This document shows positions 35,977 through 44,599 of a stretch of 64,000 nucleotides of DNA, piece after piece. This DNA comes from an uncultured Spiribacter sp. (GTDB lineage: Bacteria > Pseudomonadota > Gammaproteobacteria > Nitrococcales > Nitrococcaceae). The DNA lies in contig CALGDM010000006.1 in NCBI GenBank assembly GCA_937884605.1, positions 248,001 to 312,000 on the forward strand. The letters run 5' to 3'. A model generated the notes under the pieces. The model ran no database searches and had not been told where the DNA came from. It saw nothing but the letters and a program-made list of their open reading frames with translations. Position 1 is the first letter of the stretch; the number at the start of each line of letters is the position of its first letter. A program made the translations under genes and the position numbers.

Positions 35977-36380
35977 GGTTGCCGGGTCACCAGGTCGACG
36001 GCCTCGACACCCCGATCGCGCAGCTGAGCAAGAATCGAGACAACCCGCGCGGCGTCGGCCTCGGCATCGGCCACCAGCCGGACAGGCGCTGCGCCTTGAC
36101 CCTCGATGGCCGCGATTGATCGCTGAATCGCGTCCGCTTCGAGCCGTTCGCCGTCGATGGCCACCGAGCCGTCCCCCGCGATGTGGATGATGGTACGGAC
36201 CGGCGTCTCGAGGGCCGTGCCATCCTGTTCTGGCGGAGTCACCGCAAACGGTGCCGATGGGCTGAGTTGCCCGGCAATCAGGTAGAACGCGAGCAGCAGA
36301 AAAACCACATTGATCAGCGGCAGCAGACCGGTCTCGCGGTCGGCGGGGTGTCGGCGGTGATCATTCTGCAGGCCGATCAT
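35973..36380 (-). CDS. ExbD/TolR-family protein lacking the membrane Asp
   Basis: The 135-aa protein has one membrane helix (about residues 18-40) and a periplasmic ExbD-type domain. The helix reads Leu-Pro-Leu-Ile-Asn-Val-Val-Phe-Leu-Leu-Leu; position 24 is Asn where ExbD/TolR normally carry the proton-carrying Asp. The neighbouring ExbD (36377-36793) keeps the Asp. It overlaps both neighbours by 4 bases. It is likely a structural or regulatory partner in a mixed ExbD assembly. Confidence 0.85.
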   Translation of the reverse strand: MIGLQNDHRRHPADRETGLLPLINVVFLLLAFYLIAGQLSPSAPFAVTPPEQDGTALETPVRTIIHIAGDGSVAIDGERLEADAIQRSIAAIEGQGAAPVRLVADAEADAARVVSILAQLRDRGVEAVDLVTRQP

Positions 36381-36793
36381 CCCTCGCCTCCGCCCTCGAG
36401 CAGTGAGACCTCGACATCCAGGCCCCGCATCCGCTCAAGCGCCTGCAGGGTGGTTTGCAACGACACGCCAGCCTGCGGCTGCAGGTGGATGATGCGGGCA
36501 TTGCGGTCGCGCACGGCCGCTGCAACGGCGCTCATCATTGCGGATGCAGTGACTCGGCGCCCGTCAACGACCACGGCATCCGGTTCAAGGCTGACCCGCA
36601 CGGTGTCCGCCGTTGTTGGGCCGGCCCCGGCGGGAGGCGCAACGCCGACCGATATCTGCTCACGTGATTCGAGCGTCGAGGCCAGCATGAAAAATATCAA
36701 CAGGATGAAAATGACATCGATTAACGGCGTCAGGCGAATCAGGGCGTGACGCGGTGGTGGCTGCGGGGTAATGCGCGGGCCTGCGCCCATCAC
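36377..36793 (-). CDS. exbD: Biopolymer transport protein ExbD
   Basis: ExbD stator subunit of 138 aa. A basic start is followed by the membrane helix with Leu-Thr-Pro-Leu-Ile-Asp26-Val-Ile-Phe-Ile-Leu-Leu, holding the essential Asp, and a periplasmic domain (about 55-135) with Val-Asp-Gly-Arg-Arg-Val. With ExbB it forms the proton channel that energises TonB. It overlaps exbB and the second exbD-like gene by 4 bases (ATGA). Confidence 0.92.
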   Translation of the reverse strand: MMGAGPRITPQPPPRHALIRLTPLIDVIFILLIFFMLASTLESREQISVGVAPPAGAGPTTADTVRVSLEPDAVVVDGRRVTASAMMSAVAAAVRDRNARIIHLQPQAGVSLQTTLQALERMRGLDVEVSLLEGGGEG

Positions 36794-37440
36794 GACGACC
36801 GTTGATCGAGCCGCGCTGGACGCCGGGTAAACAGCTCGGTGATCAAGCTATCCATTTCCTCGCCCAGGTGCTGGACACGTGCCTCCAGCCAGGTCGCCGC
36901 CGCCACCGCGGGGATCGCCACCGCCAGGCCCACGGCGGTAGTGGACAGGGCCTGCCAGATGCCGGCCGATAGCACCGCCGGGTCGCTGCCATTGTCCGTC
37001 TGCTCGAGCGCCTGGAATGCCTCGATCATGCCCAGCACCGTACCGAGCAGTCCCAGCAGCGGCGCAAGGCTTGCAATCAGTTCAAGCGGTCGCAGCCCAC
37101 GGCGCAGGTCTCGCAATTGATCCTGACCCAGCCGGGCGATGTCCTCGCGCAGTCTGGCCTCATCCATATCGGCGTTCTGCAATCCTTCGATGGCCCGAGC
37201 GGTCAGTTGTCCGGCTGGATTGCGCGAGCCGCGGACCCAGGCGCCGGCCTGGTCGATATCGCCGGCGGTGAAGGCACGCACCGCGGCCCGCGCGTGGCTC
37301 AGCCGATGGCTGCGGGTAAGCAGGGCCTGGCCAAGCTTGGCGAGGACGATGGCAAGTGCCGCCACGGACATGGCCAGTAGCAGGGCGATCACGGGACCGC
37401 CGATTTGGTAGAGGTCGACGAGTCGATCGATTGCAGTCAT
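36790..37440 (-). CDS. exbB: MotA/TolQ/ExbB proton channel protein
   Basis: The 216-aa protein has three membrane helices (about residues 13-33, 110-135 and 155-178). Conserved motifs are Leu-Ile-Ala-Ser-Leu-Ala-Pro-Leu-Leu-Gly-Leu-Leu-Gly-Thr-Val-Leu-Gly-Met-Ile and, in the third helix, Ala-Leu-Ser-Thr-Thr-Ala-Val-Gly-Leu-Ala-Val-Ala-Ile-Pro. It forms the pentameric scaffold around ExbD. It is first of the exbB-exbD-exbD-tonB operon upstream of the rhodopsin gene. Confidence 0.94.
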   Translation of the reverse strand: MTAIDRLVDLYQIGGPVIALLLAMSVAALAIVLAKLGQALLTRSHRLSHARAAVRAFTAGDIDQAGAWVRGSRNPAGQLTARAIEGLQNADMDEARLREDIARLGQDQLRDLRRGLRPLELIASLAPLLGLLGTVLGMIEAFQALEQTDNGSDPAVLSAGIWQALSTTAVGLAVAIPAVAAATWLEARVQHLGEEMDSLITELFTRRPARLDQRSS

Positions 37441-37516
37441 GGCAAAAGCATACGTCAGCGCGGCGATGCGGCGAAATTGGCTCTGTTAAACTGATCGCTG
37501 ATCTGAAGGAGTATCC

Positions 37517-39409
37517 ATGAGTCTGATCCGCGTTGATGAAATCGAGTTTTCCGTCGGTGGTCCGCCACTGCTCAAGGATGCGTCGCTGACCATCGAAGAT
37601 CGCGAACGCGTCTGTCTGGTTGGCCGCAATGGTGTAGGAAAGTCGACGTTGCTGCGCATCATCGAAGGCGCGATCGAGCCGGATGCCGGACGGGTGCAGC
37701 GCGGCGAGGCGGCGAGCGTATCGCGCCTCGAGCAGGCCGTTCCCGACCATCTCGATGGTCGGGTGTTCGACGTGGTCACCGAAGGCCTGGGATCGCTGGG
37801 CGAATTGCTGGCCCGTCACCACGATCTGGCCATGGCCATTGGCGCGGGTGAGGGCGACATCGACGAGCTTACCGATCTGCAGTCGCGTATCGAGGCGGCC
37901 GGCGGCTGGCAGATCGAGCAGCGCGTCGATGCGGTGCTGACCCGCTTCGGATTGCCCGCGGACAGCCTTTTCTCGGGACTTTCCGGCGGCCTCAAGCGAC
38001 GCGTCCTGTTGGCGCGCGCGGTGGTGCCAGGCCCGGATGTGCTGTTGCTCGACGAGCCGACCAACCACCTCGACATCGAGGCCATTCGCTGGCTCGAGGG
38101 CTTCATGCGCGAGTTTGACGGGGCGGTGGTATTTGTCACGCATGACCGCGCCTTTCTGCAGGCCGTTGCGACCCGCATTGTGGAAATCGATCGCGGCCAG
38201 CTGACCAGTTGGCCGGGAGACTACGCGAATTACCTGCGGCGTCGTGAGGAACGCGATCATGCCGAGGCCGAGGAGCAGGCGCGTTTCGATAAAAAGCTCA
38301 AGCAGGAAGAGGCCTGGATCCGCCAGGGCATCAAGGCCCGTCGAACCCGCAATGAGGGCCGGGTACGAGCCCTCAAGGCCATGCGCAAGGCCCGCGCCGA
38401 ACGTCGCGAGCGTCCGGGCGAAGCGCGCTTGACCATGGCCGAGGGCGAACGCTCCGGCAAGCGGGTGATCGAGGCCGAGCATCTGACCTATGCCATCGAC
38501 GGTAAGCCTCTGGTTACCGATTTCAGCACCCGCATCATTCGCGGCGACCGGATCGGCATTCTGGGCCCCAACGGGGTCGGCAAGACCACCCTGATCCGGC
38601 TGCTGGTCGGAGAGCTGGCGCCGGACAGCGGTTCGGTCAAGTTGGGTACCGGCCTTCAGGTGGCGTACTTCGATCAGCACCGGGCGTCGCTGGATGACCA
38701 GCGCTCGGCACGGGAAAACGTTGCCGGCGGCGAGGACTTCATCGATCTGGGCGATGGCAAGCGGCGTCATGTCATGGGCTATCTGCAGGACTTTCTGTTC
38801 TCGCCCGAGCGCGCCAACGCCCCGATCAGCCGGCTGTCGGGGGGTGAGCGCAACCGTCTGCTCCTCGCGCAGTTGTTCGCGCGCCCGTCGAACCTGCTGA
38901 TCCTCGACGAGCCGACCAATGATTTGGATGTCGAGACCCTTGAGCTGCTCGAAGAGCGGTTGGTGGACTACACGGGCACGCTGTTGCTGGTCTCGCACGA
39001 TCGGGCGTTTCTGGACAATGTGGTCACGAGTGTCTTCGTGCCCGAGGCCGGGGGGCATATTGGCGAATATGTCGGTGGCTACGAGGATTGGCTGCGCCAG
39101 AGTCAGGCGAAAACCCCACCGGCGGAGCCCACCAGACGTCGCAGCAGCAAGCCGGCGTCGTCGCCCAAAAAGCCGCGCAAACTGACCTATGGCGAAGCCC
39201 TGGAACTCGATGAACTGCCTGCTCGCATCGAAACGCTGGAGGCGGCCGCCGAGGCCGCGCGCGGCAAGGCCAACGACCCGACTCTCTATCAGTCGGATGC
39301 AGCAACGGTTCAGGCAACCCTCGACGCCCTCGAGCAGGCCGAGACCGAGCTCGCGGCAGCCTATGAACGCTGGGAGTCGCTCGAGGCGCAGCGCGCCCGC
39401 CTGGGCTAG
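37517..39409 (+). CDS. uup: ABC-F family ATPase (Uup-like)
   Basis: The 630-aa protein has two ATPase domains and no membrane part. Each has Walker A (Gly-Arg-Asn-Gly-Val-Gly-Lys-Ser-Thr; Gly-Pro-Asn-Gly-Val-Gly-Lys-Thr-Thr), a signature (Leu-Ser-Gly-Gly) and Walker B with Asp-Glu-Pro-Thr-Asn. A basic linker of about 80 residues (with the Lys-Ala-Arg-Arg-Thr-Arg-Asn-Glu-Gly-Arg motif) joins them and a C-terminal coiled coil (about 555-630) closes the protein, as in Uup. Members act on ribosomes or DNA structures. It starts at an ATG after AAGGAG and overlaps the convergent ynjD by 4 bases. Confidence 0.9.
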   Translation: MSLIRVDEIEFSVGGPPLLKDASLTIEDRERVCLVGRNGVGKSTLLRIIEGAIEPDAGRVQRGEAASVSRLEQAVPDHLDGRVFDVVTEGLGSLGELLARHHDLAMAIGAGEGDIDELTDLQSRIEAAGGWQIEQRVDAVLTRFGLPADSLFSGLSGGLKRRVLLARAVVPGPDVLLLDEPTNHLDIEAIRWLEGFMREFDGAVVFVTHDRAFLQAVATRIVEIDRGQLTSWPGDYANYLRRREERDHAEAEEQARFDKKLKQEEAWIRQGIKARRTRNEGRVRALKAMRKARAERRERPGEARLTMAEGERSGKRVIEAEHLTYAIDGKPLVTDFSTRIIRGDRIGILGPNGVGKTTLIRLLVGELAPDSGSVKLGTGLQVAYFDQHRASLDDQRSARENVAGGEDFIDLGDGKRRHVMGYLQDFLFSPERANAPISRLSGGERNRLLLAQLFARPSNLLILDEPTNDLDVETLELLEERLVDYTGTLLLVSHDRAFLDNVVTSVFVPEAGGHIGEYVGGYEDWLRQSQAKTPPAEPTRRRSSKPASSPKKPRKLTYGEALELDELPARIETLEAAAEAARGKANDPTLYQSDAATVQATLDALEQAETELAAAYERWESLEAQRARLG

Positions 39410-40062
39410 GTATTGACCGCGGCGACCTCGCCGAGCGGGATCACCGGCCCGCCGGCGGCCTCCGCATCCGCCGGATCGTGGGTGACCAGCAGGGCCGGAA
39501 TTGACCGGGCGCGGATGTGGTCCAGCACGAAGGTACGTATGCCAGTGCGCAGGGCCTGATCGAGCCGCGAGAAGGGCTCATCGAGCAGGATGGCCTCAGG
39601 CTCAGCGAGCAGGCTTTGCATCAGCGCTGCACGGGCACGCTGACCGCCGGAAAGCGTTGCCGGGTCACGTTCGCCCATCCCCTCGAGGCCTGCCGCCGCC
39701 AGCGCCCTGTCCACCGCCTGCGAACGCGCCCGTCGCCCCCGCACCGTGGCGTGCAGTCCAAACGCCAGGTTATCGCCCACGCTCAGGTGCGGAAAAAGCC
39801 CCGCCTCCTGGAACATCATGCCGATGCGGCGCTGCTCGGCGGGGAGACCGTTGAGCGGCCGGCCATTGAGCGTGATGTGACCGGTCAGCTCGAAGCCAGC
39901 CGGAAGATGCCCGGCAATGGCATGCAACAGGGTCGTCTTGCCCACCCCCGACGGTCCCATCACGGTGGTAACAGTCCCGGCATCGACGCTGAGGGTGACC
40001 GGCGCAAAAAGGGGGGCGTCACCGGGGGCTTGAATGGCGAGCGAGTCAATCGCCAGTGGCAT
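39406..40062 (-). CDS. ynjD: ABC transporter ATP-binding protein, YnjD-like
   Basis: From the ATG at 40062 the protein is 218 aa. It has Walker A (Gly-Pro-Ser-Gly-Val-Gly-Lys-Thr-Thr), a Q-loop (Met-Met-Phe-Gln-Glu), signature (Leu-Ser-Gly-Gly-Gln-Arg-Ala-Arg) and Walker B (Ile-Leu-Leu-Asp-Glu-Pro). It resembles ThiQ and YnjD; the full set of neighbours (ynjB, ynjC, ynjF homologues) favours YnjD. It overlaps the permease gene by 17 bases. Substrate is unknown. Confidence 0.82.
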   Translation of the reverse strand: MPLAIDSLAIQAPGDAPLFAPVTLSVDAGTVTTVMGPSGVGKTTLLHAIAGHLPAGFELTGHITLNGRPLNGLPAEQRRIGMMFQEAGLFPHLSVGDNLAFGLHATVRGRRARSQAVDRALAAAGLEGMGERDPATLSGGQRARAALMQSLLAEPEAILLDEPFSRLDQALRTGIRTFVLDHIRARSIPALLVTHDPADAEAAGGPVIPLGEVAAVNT

Positions 40063-41743
40063 AACGCGGCTCCCTGAGAAGACGATGGCGCCGGCCCCGC
40101 AGCATCGGCGCAATGATCGCGATGCCATAGGCGGCGACTGGTATGAGCATTTGAAGAATGGCATAGACGGCGGTGATGCGGCGATCCGCGCCGCTGGCGA
40201 GACTGACCGCTTCAGTGGTGAGGGTATTGATGCGCCCGCCGCCCATGATCAGTGTGGGCAGGTACTGGGCGATGGACACCGCCACCCCGATGGCGCCGGC
40301 CGCCAGCACCGGCGCCAGCAGCACCGGCAGCTTGACCCGAAAAAGCCGTCGCAACGGCCCTGCCCCCAGACTGGCGGCCTGGCGACTGAGCAGCGGATCG
40401 TACCCCCGCCAGGGCCCGACCAGTACCAGAAGCACATAGGGGAAGACGAACAGCAGATGGGCCCAACCCACGGCCAGCAGCCCGGGGCCGATCCCCAACT
40501 GTAGAAAGCCGAACTGCAGACCCGGCAAAAACCCGATCTGCGGCAGCAGTAACGGCAGATAGAGGATGCCCGCAAGCAGCGAGGCCCCCCGCCGCTGCTC
40601 GGTCTCGAGCCAGGCGATGGCCAGCATGAGTGCCAGCGCAGTGGTTACCCCCGCAAACAGCAGACTATGGCCCAGTGGCCCGATCCAGCTGTCCCCGGGC
40701 TGCTGCCAGGCGGCCATCGAAAGCTGCTCGGGCAAAGGCTTCGGCCATGACCAGCGCCACGTCACCGACCAGACAGCCAGAGCTGCAATGGCAGCGCTGG
40801 CCATGCCCAGCAGGATTGGGTTGAGTGCCTGCGCCAAACCCAGAGCAACGCCACTCAGCCGGCCTCTGCGACCACGACGCAGGCGGGTGCGGCCGATGAC
40901 GCCGATCAGACGCTCAAACGCCCAGACGCCGGCAAAGGTGATCAATACGCCGATTGCCTGCAGGGCAGCCCCCGCGCCTGCCGTCAGCAGACTCGAGAGT
41001 TCGGGCGCGGTATAGGCACGCAAAACGGTGACGGCCAGCACCGGCGGATTGGCGGGCCCCAGAATAAGTGCCATATCGACGTTCGAGAGCGCATAGCTCA
41101 AAACGATCAGCGTGGGCAGTCGGATCTGTGGCCACATCATCGGCAACACCACGCGGAGCCAGGTGGCCGCCGGGGTATAACCCAGTGATCGGGCCTGAAT
41201 CAGCCAGCGCCGCACCGGCAGATGGCTCAGTGATGCGGTCATGATCAACGCGAGAAACGGCACCTCCTTGACCAGCAATCCCAGTATCAGTCCGATGCCC
41301 AGGGGGTCGCCCACCAGTGCCCAGGCCGGAGGATGAGTCAGGTCAAGGGGCGCTGCCAGAAGCCTGAGCAGCCAGCCGGACGGGGCAAGGACAAAGGCAA
41401 GGCCGATGGCGATGGCGGCGTGGGGGGCCGCCAGGAAGGGTGCCAGCCAGGGCATGAGTGAGCGGCCCATTGCCCGGCCATGAAGACTGGCCACCAGCCC
41501 GAAGGCCAGGGCAAAGCCGATCACCGTGGCGCTGATCCCGGTCCAGAGGGTGAGCTGGACCGAGGTCGCCAGACCCGGCTGGTCGAGCAGTGTCCGCCAG
41601 GGGGCCAGCCCAATGGTGCGCTCGCCAAGGGCGGGCAGCCAGCCAAACGCCGCACTGAGCGTCTGCGCTACGCCCAGTAGTACCGGACCGATCAGCACCG
41701 CAATGATCAGGGCGCGCAGCCCCGTGCGCCGGACATTTTTCAC
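40046..41743 (-). CDS. ynjC: ABC transporter permease, YnjC-like (fused double permease)
   Basis: Two-domain permease of 565 aa with about 12 hydrophobic helices, formed by two repeats of the binding-protein-dependent permease fold, as in ThiP, YnjC and FbpB-type importers. Each repeat has a helical loop for ATPase contact (Ala-Arg-Ser-Leu-Gly-Tyr-Thr-Pro near residue 185; Ala-Ala-Ser-Leu-Gly-Ala-Gly-Pro near 460). It lies 7 bases behind ynjB and overlaps ynjD by 17 bases, so the three components are made together. Confidence 0.85.
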   Translation of the reverse strand: MKNVRRTGLRALIIAVLIGPVLLGVAQTLSAAFGWLPALGERTIGLAPWRTLLDQPGLATSVQLTLWTGISATVIGFALAFGLVASLHGRAMGRSLMPWLAPFLAAPHAAIAIGLAFVLAPSGWLLRLLAAPLDLTHPPAWALVGDPLGIGLILGLLVKEVPFLALIMTASLSHLPVRRWLIQARSLGYTPAATWLRVVLPMMWPQIRLPTLIVLSYALSNVDMALILGPANPPVLAVTVLRAYTAPELSSLLTAGAGAALQAIGVLITFAGVWAFERLIGVIGRTRLRRGRRGRLSGVALGLAQALNPILLGMASAAIAALAVWSVTWRWSWPKPLPEQLSMAAWQQPGDSWIGPLGHSLLFAGVTTALALMLAIAWLETEQRRGASLLAGILYLPLLLPQIGFLPGLQFGFLQLGIGPGLLAVGWAHLLFVFPYVLLVLVGPWRGYDPLLSRQAASLGAGPLRRLFRVKLPVLLAPVLAAGAIGVAVSIAQYLPTLIMGGGRINTLTTEAVSLASGADRRITAVYAILQMLIPVAAYGIAIIAPMLRGRRHRLLREPRYATGD

Positions 41744-41749
41744 CGGGAG

Positions 41750-42982
41750 CTAGCGAGTGTATCGCTGCGCCCAGGTCTCGATGAGCCGTGTCATCCAGCT
41801 GGGATGGGGTTCAGGCAGGGTCTTGCCCAGTGCCTCGCGGGTAGGCAGTGCCGGGGCGTCGGGCAGGGCTTCAAAACGAGCGCGTTGCGAGTCGCTCAGG
41901 CGCTCGAAGTCGAGGACCGAAAACGCGCCCAGCACCTCGATATTCTGCATGCGCGCCTGAGCCCGCGGCGAGATCAGAAAGTTGGCCACAACCCGGGCGC
42001 CGGCGGTGTGCCGCGCGTTGTAGGGGATTGCCACAAAACTGACATTGCCGATGCTGCCGGCGGCGGGGATCAATACCCGCGCCGTCGGCGGCAGCAACCC
42101 CTGTTTGATCGCAGCCGCGGTGGAGGCCGGATCAAACGACAGGCCGATATCGACGGCGCCGTCGTTGACCAGTCGCTGCTGCTCGGATTCGTTGCTCGGA
42201 TAGGTCTCGCCGCCGCGCCACAGGTGCGGCTGAATGGCGTCGTACCAGTCCCACAGCGGCGCTGTCGCGCTGGCAAAGTCGGCGTTTTCCACCGGCTCCT
42301 GGAGGACCGCCGGATCCGGCGTCAACTCGATCAGCGCTTGTTTCAGGAACGTCGCACCCATGAAATTATCCGGATGCGGATGGGTGAATCGTCCCGGGTT
42401 GGCCTGCGCCCATTCCAGAAGCGCGGGCATGGTCCGCGGCGGGTTATCGACCCGGGCGGTATCGTAGTTAAAGACAAAGCGCGCCAACCGCCATGGACTC
42501 TCGAGGCCCTCGGTCGGGACCGTGAAGTCAGTGGTATTCGCCGATCCGCGACTGAGGTCGAGATAGCGACTGTTGGGCAGATCGCGCACGAAGGGCCCGT
42601 GCAACAGATCCTGTTCCTTCATCGACAGAAAGTTGGGGCCGTTGATCCAGAGCAGGTCCACCGACCCGTTCTCGTCTCGACCGGCCGCCTTCTCGGTGAC
42701 CACCCGCGTGACTGCCTCGGCGGTATCGGAGAGCTTGACGTGACGGATGGCCACATCGAATCGCGCCTCGGTCTGCTCGCCGACCCATTGAATGAAGGCA
42801 TTGGTGCGCTGATCGCCGGCCCAGGCATTCCAGTACACCGTCTGGCCCTGTGCCTCGCGCAACGTCTGCTCCCAGTCCGTGCCGCTCGTGTCGCCCGTTT
42901 GCGCGCTCGCCGGCGTTGCCAGCCCGATGGCCAGGCCCACGAGCAGGGTCAAAGCACCCATGCCTCGGCTGGGAGTGTTCAC
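41750..42982 (-). CDS. ynjB: ABC transporter substrate-binding protein, YnjB-like
   Basis: From a GTG at 42982, which overlaps the upstream stop (GTGA), the protein is 410 aa with a signal peptide (Gly-Ala-Leu-Thr-Leu-Leu-Val-Gly-Leu-Ala-Ile-Gly, cleavage after Ala-Ser-Ala). The mature part shows Val-Tyr-Trp-Asn-Ala-Trp-Ala-Gly-Asp and Asp-Leu-Leu-Trp-Ile-Asn-Gly-Pro-Asn-Phe, features of the YnjB group of extracellular binding proteins. An ATG at 42961 is an alternative start. The ligand is not known for this family. Confidence 0.82.
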   Translation of the reverse strand: MNTPSRGMGALTLLVGLAIGLATPASAQTGDTSGTDWEQTLREAQGQTVYWNAWAGDQRTNAFIQWVGEQTEARFDVAIRHVKLSDTAEAVTRVVTEKAAGRDENGSVDLLWINGPNFLSMKEQDLLHGPFVRDLPNSRYLDLSRGSANTTDFTVPTEGLESPWRLARFVFNYDTARVDNPPRTMPALLEWAQANPGRFTHPHPDNFMGATFLKQALIELTPDPAVLQEPVENADFASATAPLWDWYDAIQPHLWRGGETYPSNESEQQRLVNDGAVDIGLSFDPASTAAAIKQGLLPPTARVLIPAAGSIGNVSFVAIPYNARHTAGARVVANFLISPRAQARMQNIEVLGAFSVLDFERLSDSQRARFEALPDAPALPTREALGKTLPEPHPSWMTRLIETWAQRYTR

Positions 42983-43602
42983 GACGCCGAACCGGAGTCG
43001 CGGAAGGTCTGCATGCCCTGAATCCATCGCGTGAAAGTGGTGATCAGACAAGCCAGTGCAAAGCCGATGGCGATTGCGCCGAAATAGCCGGGGAAAAGGC
43101 AGATCGCGACAAAAAATGCGATGGTTTCGGTGCCTTCGGTCAATCCGCTCAGATAGTGAATGCCCTTGCCGGTGAAGGCCGAGGCGGGCAGGCCGCGCTG
43201 GGCGGCGATGACGGCAAAGGCGAGAAACGACGACCCGGTCCCGACAAACGCGGTGATGACCACGGCGGCGGGCAGGGCATTAGCGGCCGGATCGGCCACC
43301 GCAAAACCAAGAGGGACGGTGGCATAGAAAAAGAAATCAAGCGCGATATCCAGAAATGCCCCCCGGTCAGTCGGCCGGGTCAGACGGGCGATGGCCCCAT
43401 CCAGTCCGTCAAAAAGCCGATTGAGCAGGATGAACGCCAGTGCCGCCAGGTAGGCCTCATTGACGATAAAGATCAGCGCCATGACGCCCAGTGCGAATCC
43501 GGTCAGCGTGGCACTATCCGCACTGACACCGCGTGCCACCATGAATCGGGCGACGGGCGTCAGGGCCCTGCGCTGCAGTGGTTGAAGGGCGGCGTCGAGC
43601 AC
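42979..43602 (-). CDS. ynjF: CDP-alcohol phosphatidyltransferase, YnjF-like
   Basis: The 207-aa membrane protein (five or six helices) has the CDP-alcohol phosphatidyltransferase signature: Asp-Gly-Leu-Asp-Gly-Ala-Ile-Ala-Arg, then Arg-Gly-Ala-Phe-Leu-Asp-Ile-Ala-Leu-Asp, all four metal-binding Asp residues present. It probably starts at a GTG. It overlaps ynjB by 4 bases and follows blh by 3 bases. Escherichia coli has ynjF at the same cluster, supporting the assignment. The alcohol substrate is unknown. Confidence 0.83.
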   Translation of the reverse strand: MLDAALQPLQRRALTPVARFMVARGVSADSATLTGFALGVMALIFIVNEAYLAALAFILLNRLFDGLDGAIARLTRPTDRGAFLDIALDFFFYATVPLGFAVADPAANALPAAVVITAFVGTGSSFLAFAVIAAQRGLPASAFTGKGIHYLSGLTEGTETIAFFVAICLFPGYFGAIAIGFALACLITTFTRWIQGMQTFRDSGSAS

Positions 43603-43605
43603 TGC

Positions 43606-44472
43606 CTATTCCACGCGATGGGGGCTGGCGATCAGTTCCAGAATCATGTGCGGCACTGTCAGTGCTGCCAGACCGATGAAAATGACCTGCATGAGAACCG
43701 CGTCGCCTGGCATGTCCATCAGAAAGGGCACGGCGGCCGCTGCCAGCGCATAGGTGGCGAGCGTTGTCGGGGCCACCGCGCGCAGGCGCGCGCCCCAGCT
43801 GTCGAGGCTGAGATCGCGCGCCGCGAGGGTCAGGTGCCGCGGGCTGTGCAAAAAACACCAGTAGGCGATGAAGTAGGCCAGCGGATGCAGCACCGCCGCG
43901 CCCAGGGCAAGCAGCAGCGGATCGCGCCAGTCGCTCAGGGCGCGCTCGGGGTGGAGGGCCAGCGCGGCCAGCAGGATGCCGCCGCCGAGCCCCAGCGCCC
44001 AGGGGGCTGCAGCAATAATCAGTCCGGTCTGATCGGCGCCAAGCATGGCAAACAGAGGCTCGACAACGCCGGGGTGGAAGGTGACCGGCAGGCCGAGGAT
44101 CCACAGTCCGTAGCCGATGCCGCCGATCCGCCCGAGGCGATGCGCCACATCGTCGCCGAAATGCACGGCGGAGTAGAGCAGAAAGACCGCCAGGGCGATA
44201 TTGGGCACCTGCAGCCAGATGGCGATCACCGCCGCGCTCAAGGCCATGTAGCCGGCCAGAAACCCGATCATTCTGGGCACGCTATCGAGGTGCAGATAGC
44301 GCTTTGCCACCGCGGTGTCGAGGCTTCCGTGAGGCAAGCCGAGTATCGCCGTACTGATCGCCAGCACGACATAAAGGGGCCATTGGCCCGGCAGCAGGGA
44401 GATCCCCAGCGAGATCAGTAATCCCGCCGGGAAGAGCCAGTAGGCGGGCGGCCGGTGTGATACGTCCATCAT
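43606..44472 (-). CDS. blh: Beta-carotene 15,15'-dioxygenase, Blh/Brp type
   Basis: Cleaves beta-carotene into two retinals for the rhodopsin. The 288-aa membrane protein has about seven helices and the family iron-ligand histidines: Leu-Gly-Leu-Pro-His-Gly-Ser-Leu-Asp, Val-His-Phe-Gly-Asp-Asp, Leu-His-Ser-Pro-Arg-His and Val-Pro-His-Met. Of two adjacent start codons, 44472 or 44469 may be used. It heads an operon with ynjF-ynjB-ynjC-ynjD rather than lying with the carotenoid genes. Confidence 0.93.
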   Translation of the reverse strand: MMDVSHRPPAYWLFPAGLLISLGISLLPGQWPLYVVLAISTAILGLPHGSLDTAVAKRYLHLDSVPRMIGFLAGYMALSAAVIAIWLQVPNIALAVFLLYSAVHFGDDVAHRLGRIGGIGYGLWILGLPVTFHPGVVEPLFAMLGADQTGLIIAAAPWALGLGGGILLAALALHPERALSDWRDPLLLALGAAVLHPLAYFIAYWCFLHSPRHLTLAARDLSLDSWGARLRAVAPTTLATYALAAAAVPFLMDMPGDAVLMQVIFIGLAALTVPHMILELIASPHRVE

Positions 44473-44599
44473 TGCCTCCGCAGGGCGAGTCGGTGGATAC
44501 CGCCCAACAGCCTACCAAGGTGTGAGGCGAGCGGATACGTGATCAAGTCAAGGATAGGGCTTGCGCGGCTGTCTGGCGATCGACAGGATAACGGCGATC

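Noticed and set aside
39406..43051. Calling the ABC genes a thiamine transporter (thiBPQ)
   Set aside because: The ATPase and double permease are similar, but the binding protein is YnjB-like and a ynjF homologue is linked.
42850..44421. A 523-codon plus-strand frame across ynjF and blh
   Set aside because: It opposes two genes with catalytic signatures and coupled starts; its composition is Gln/Gly/Arg-rich as expected of a shadow.
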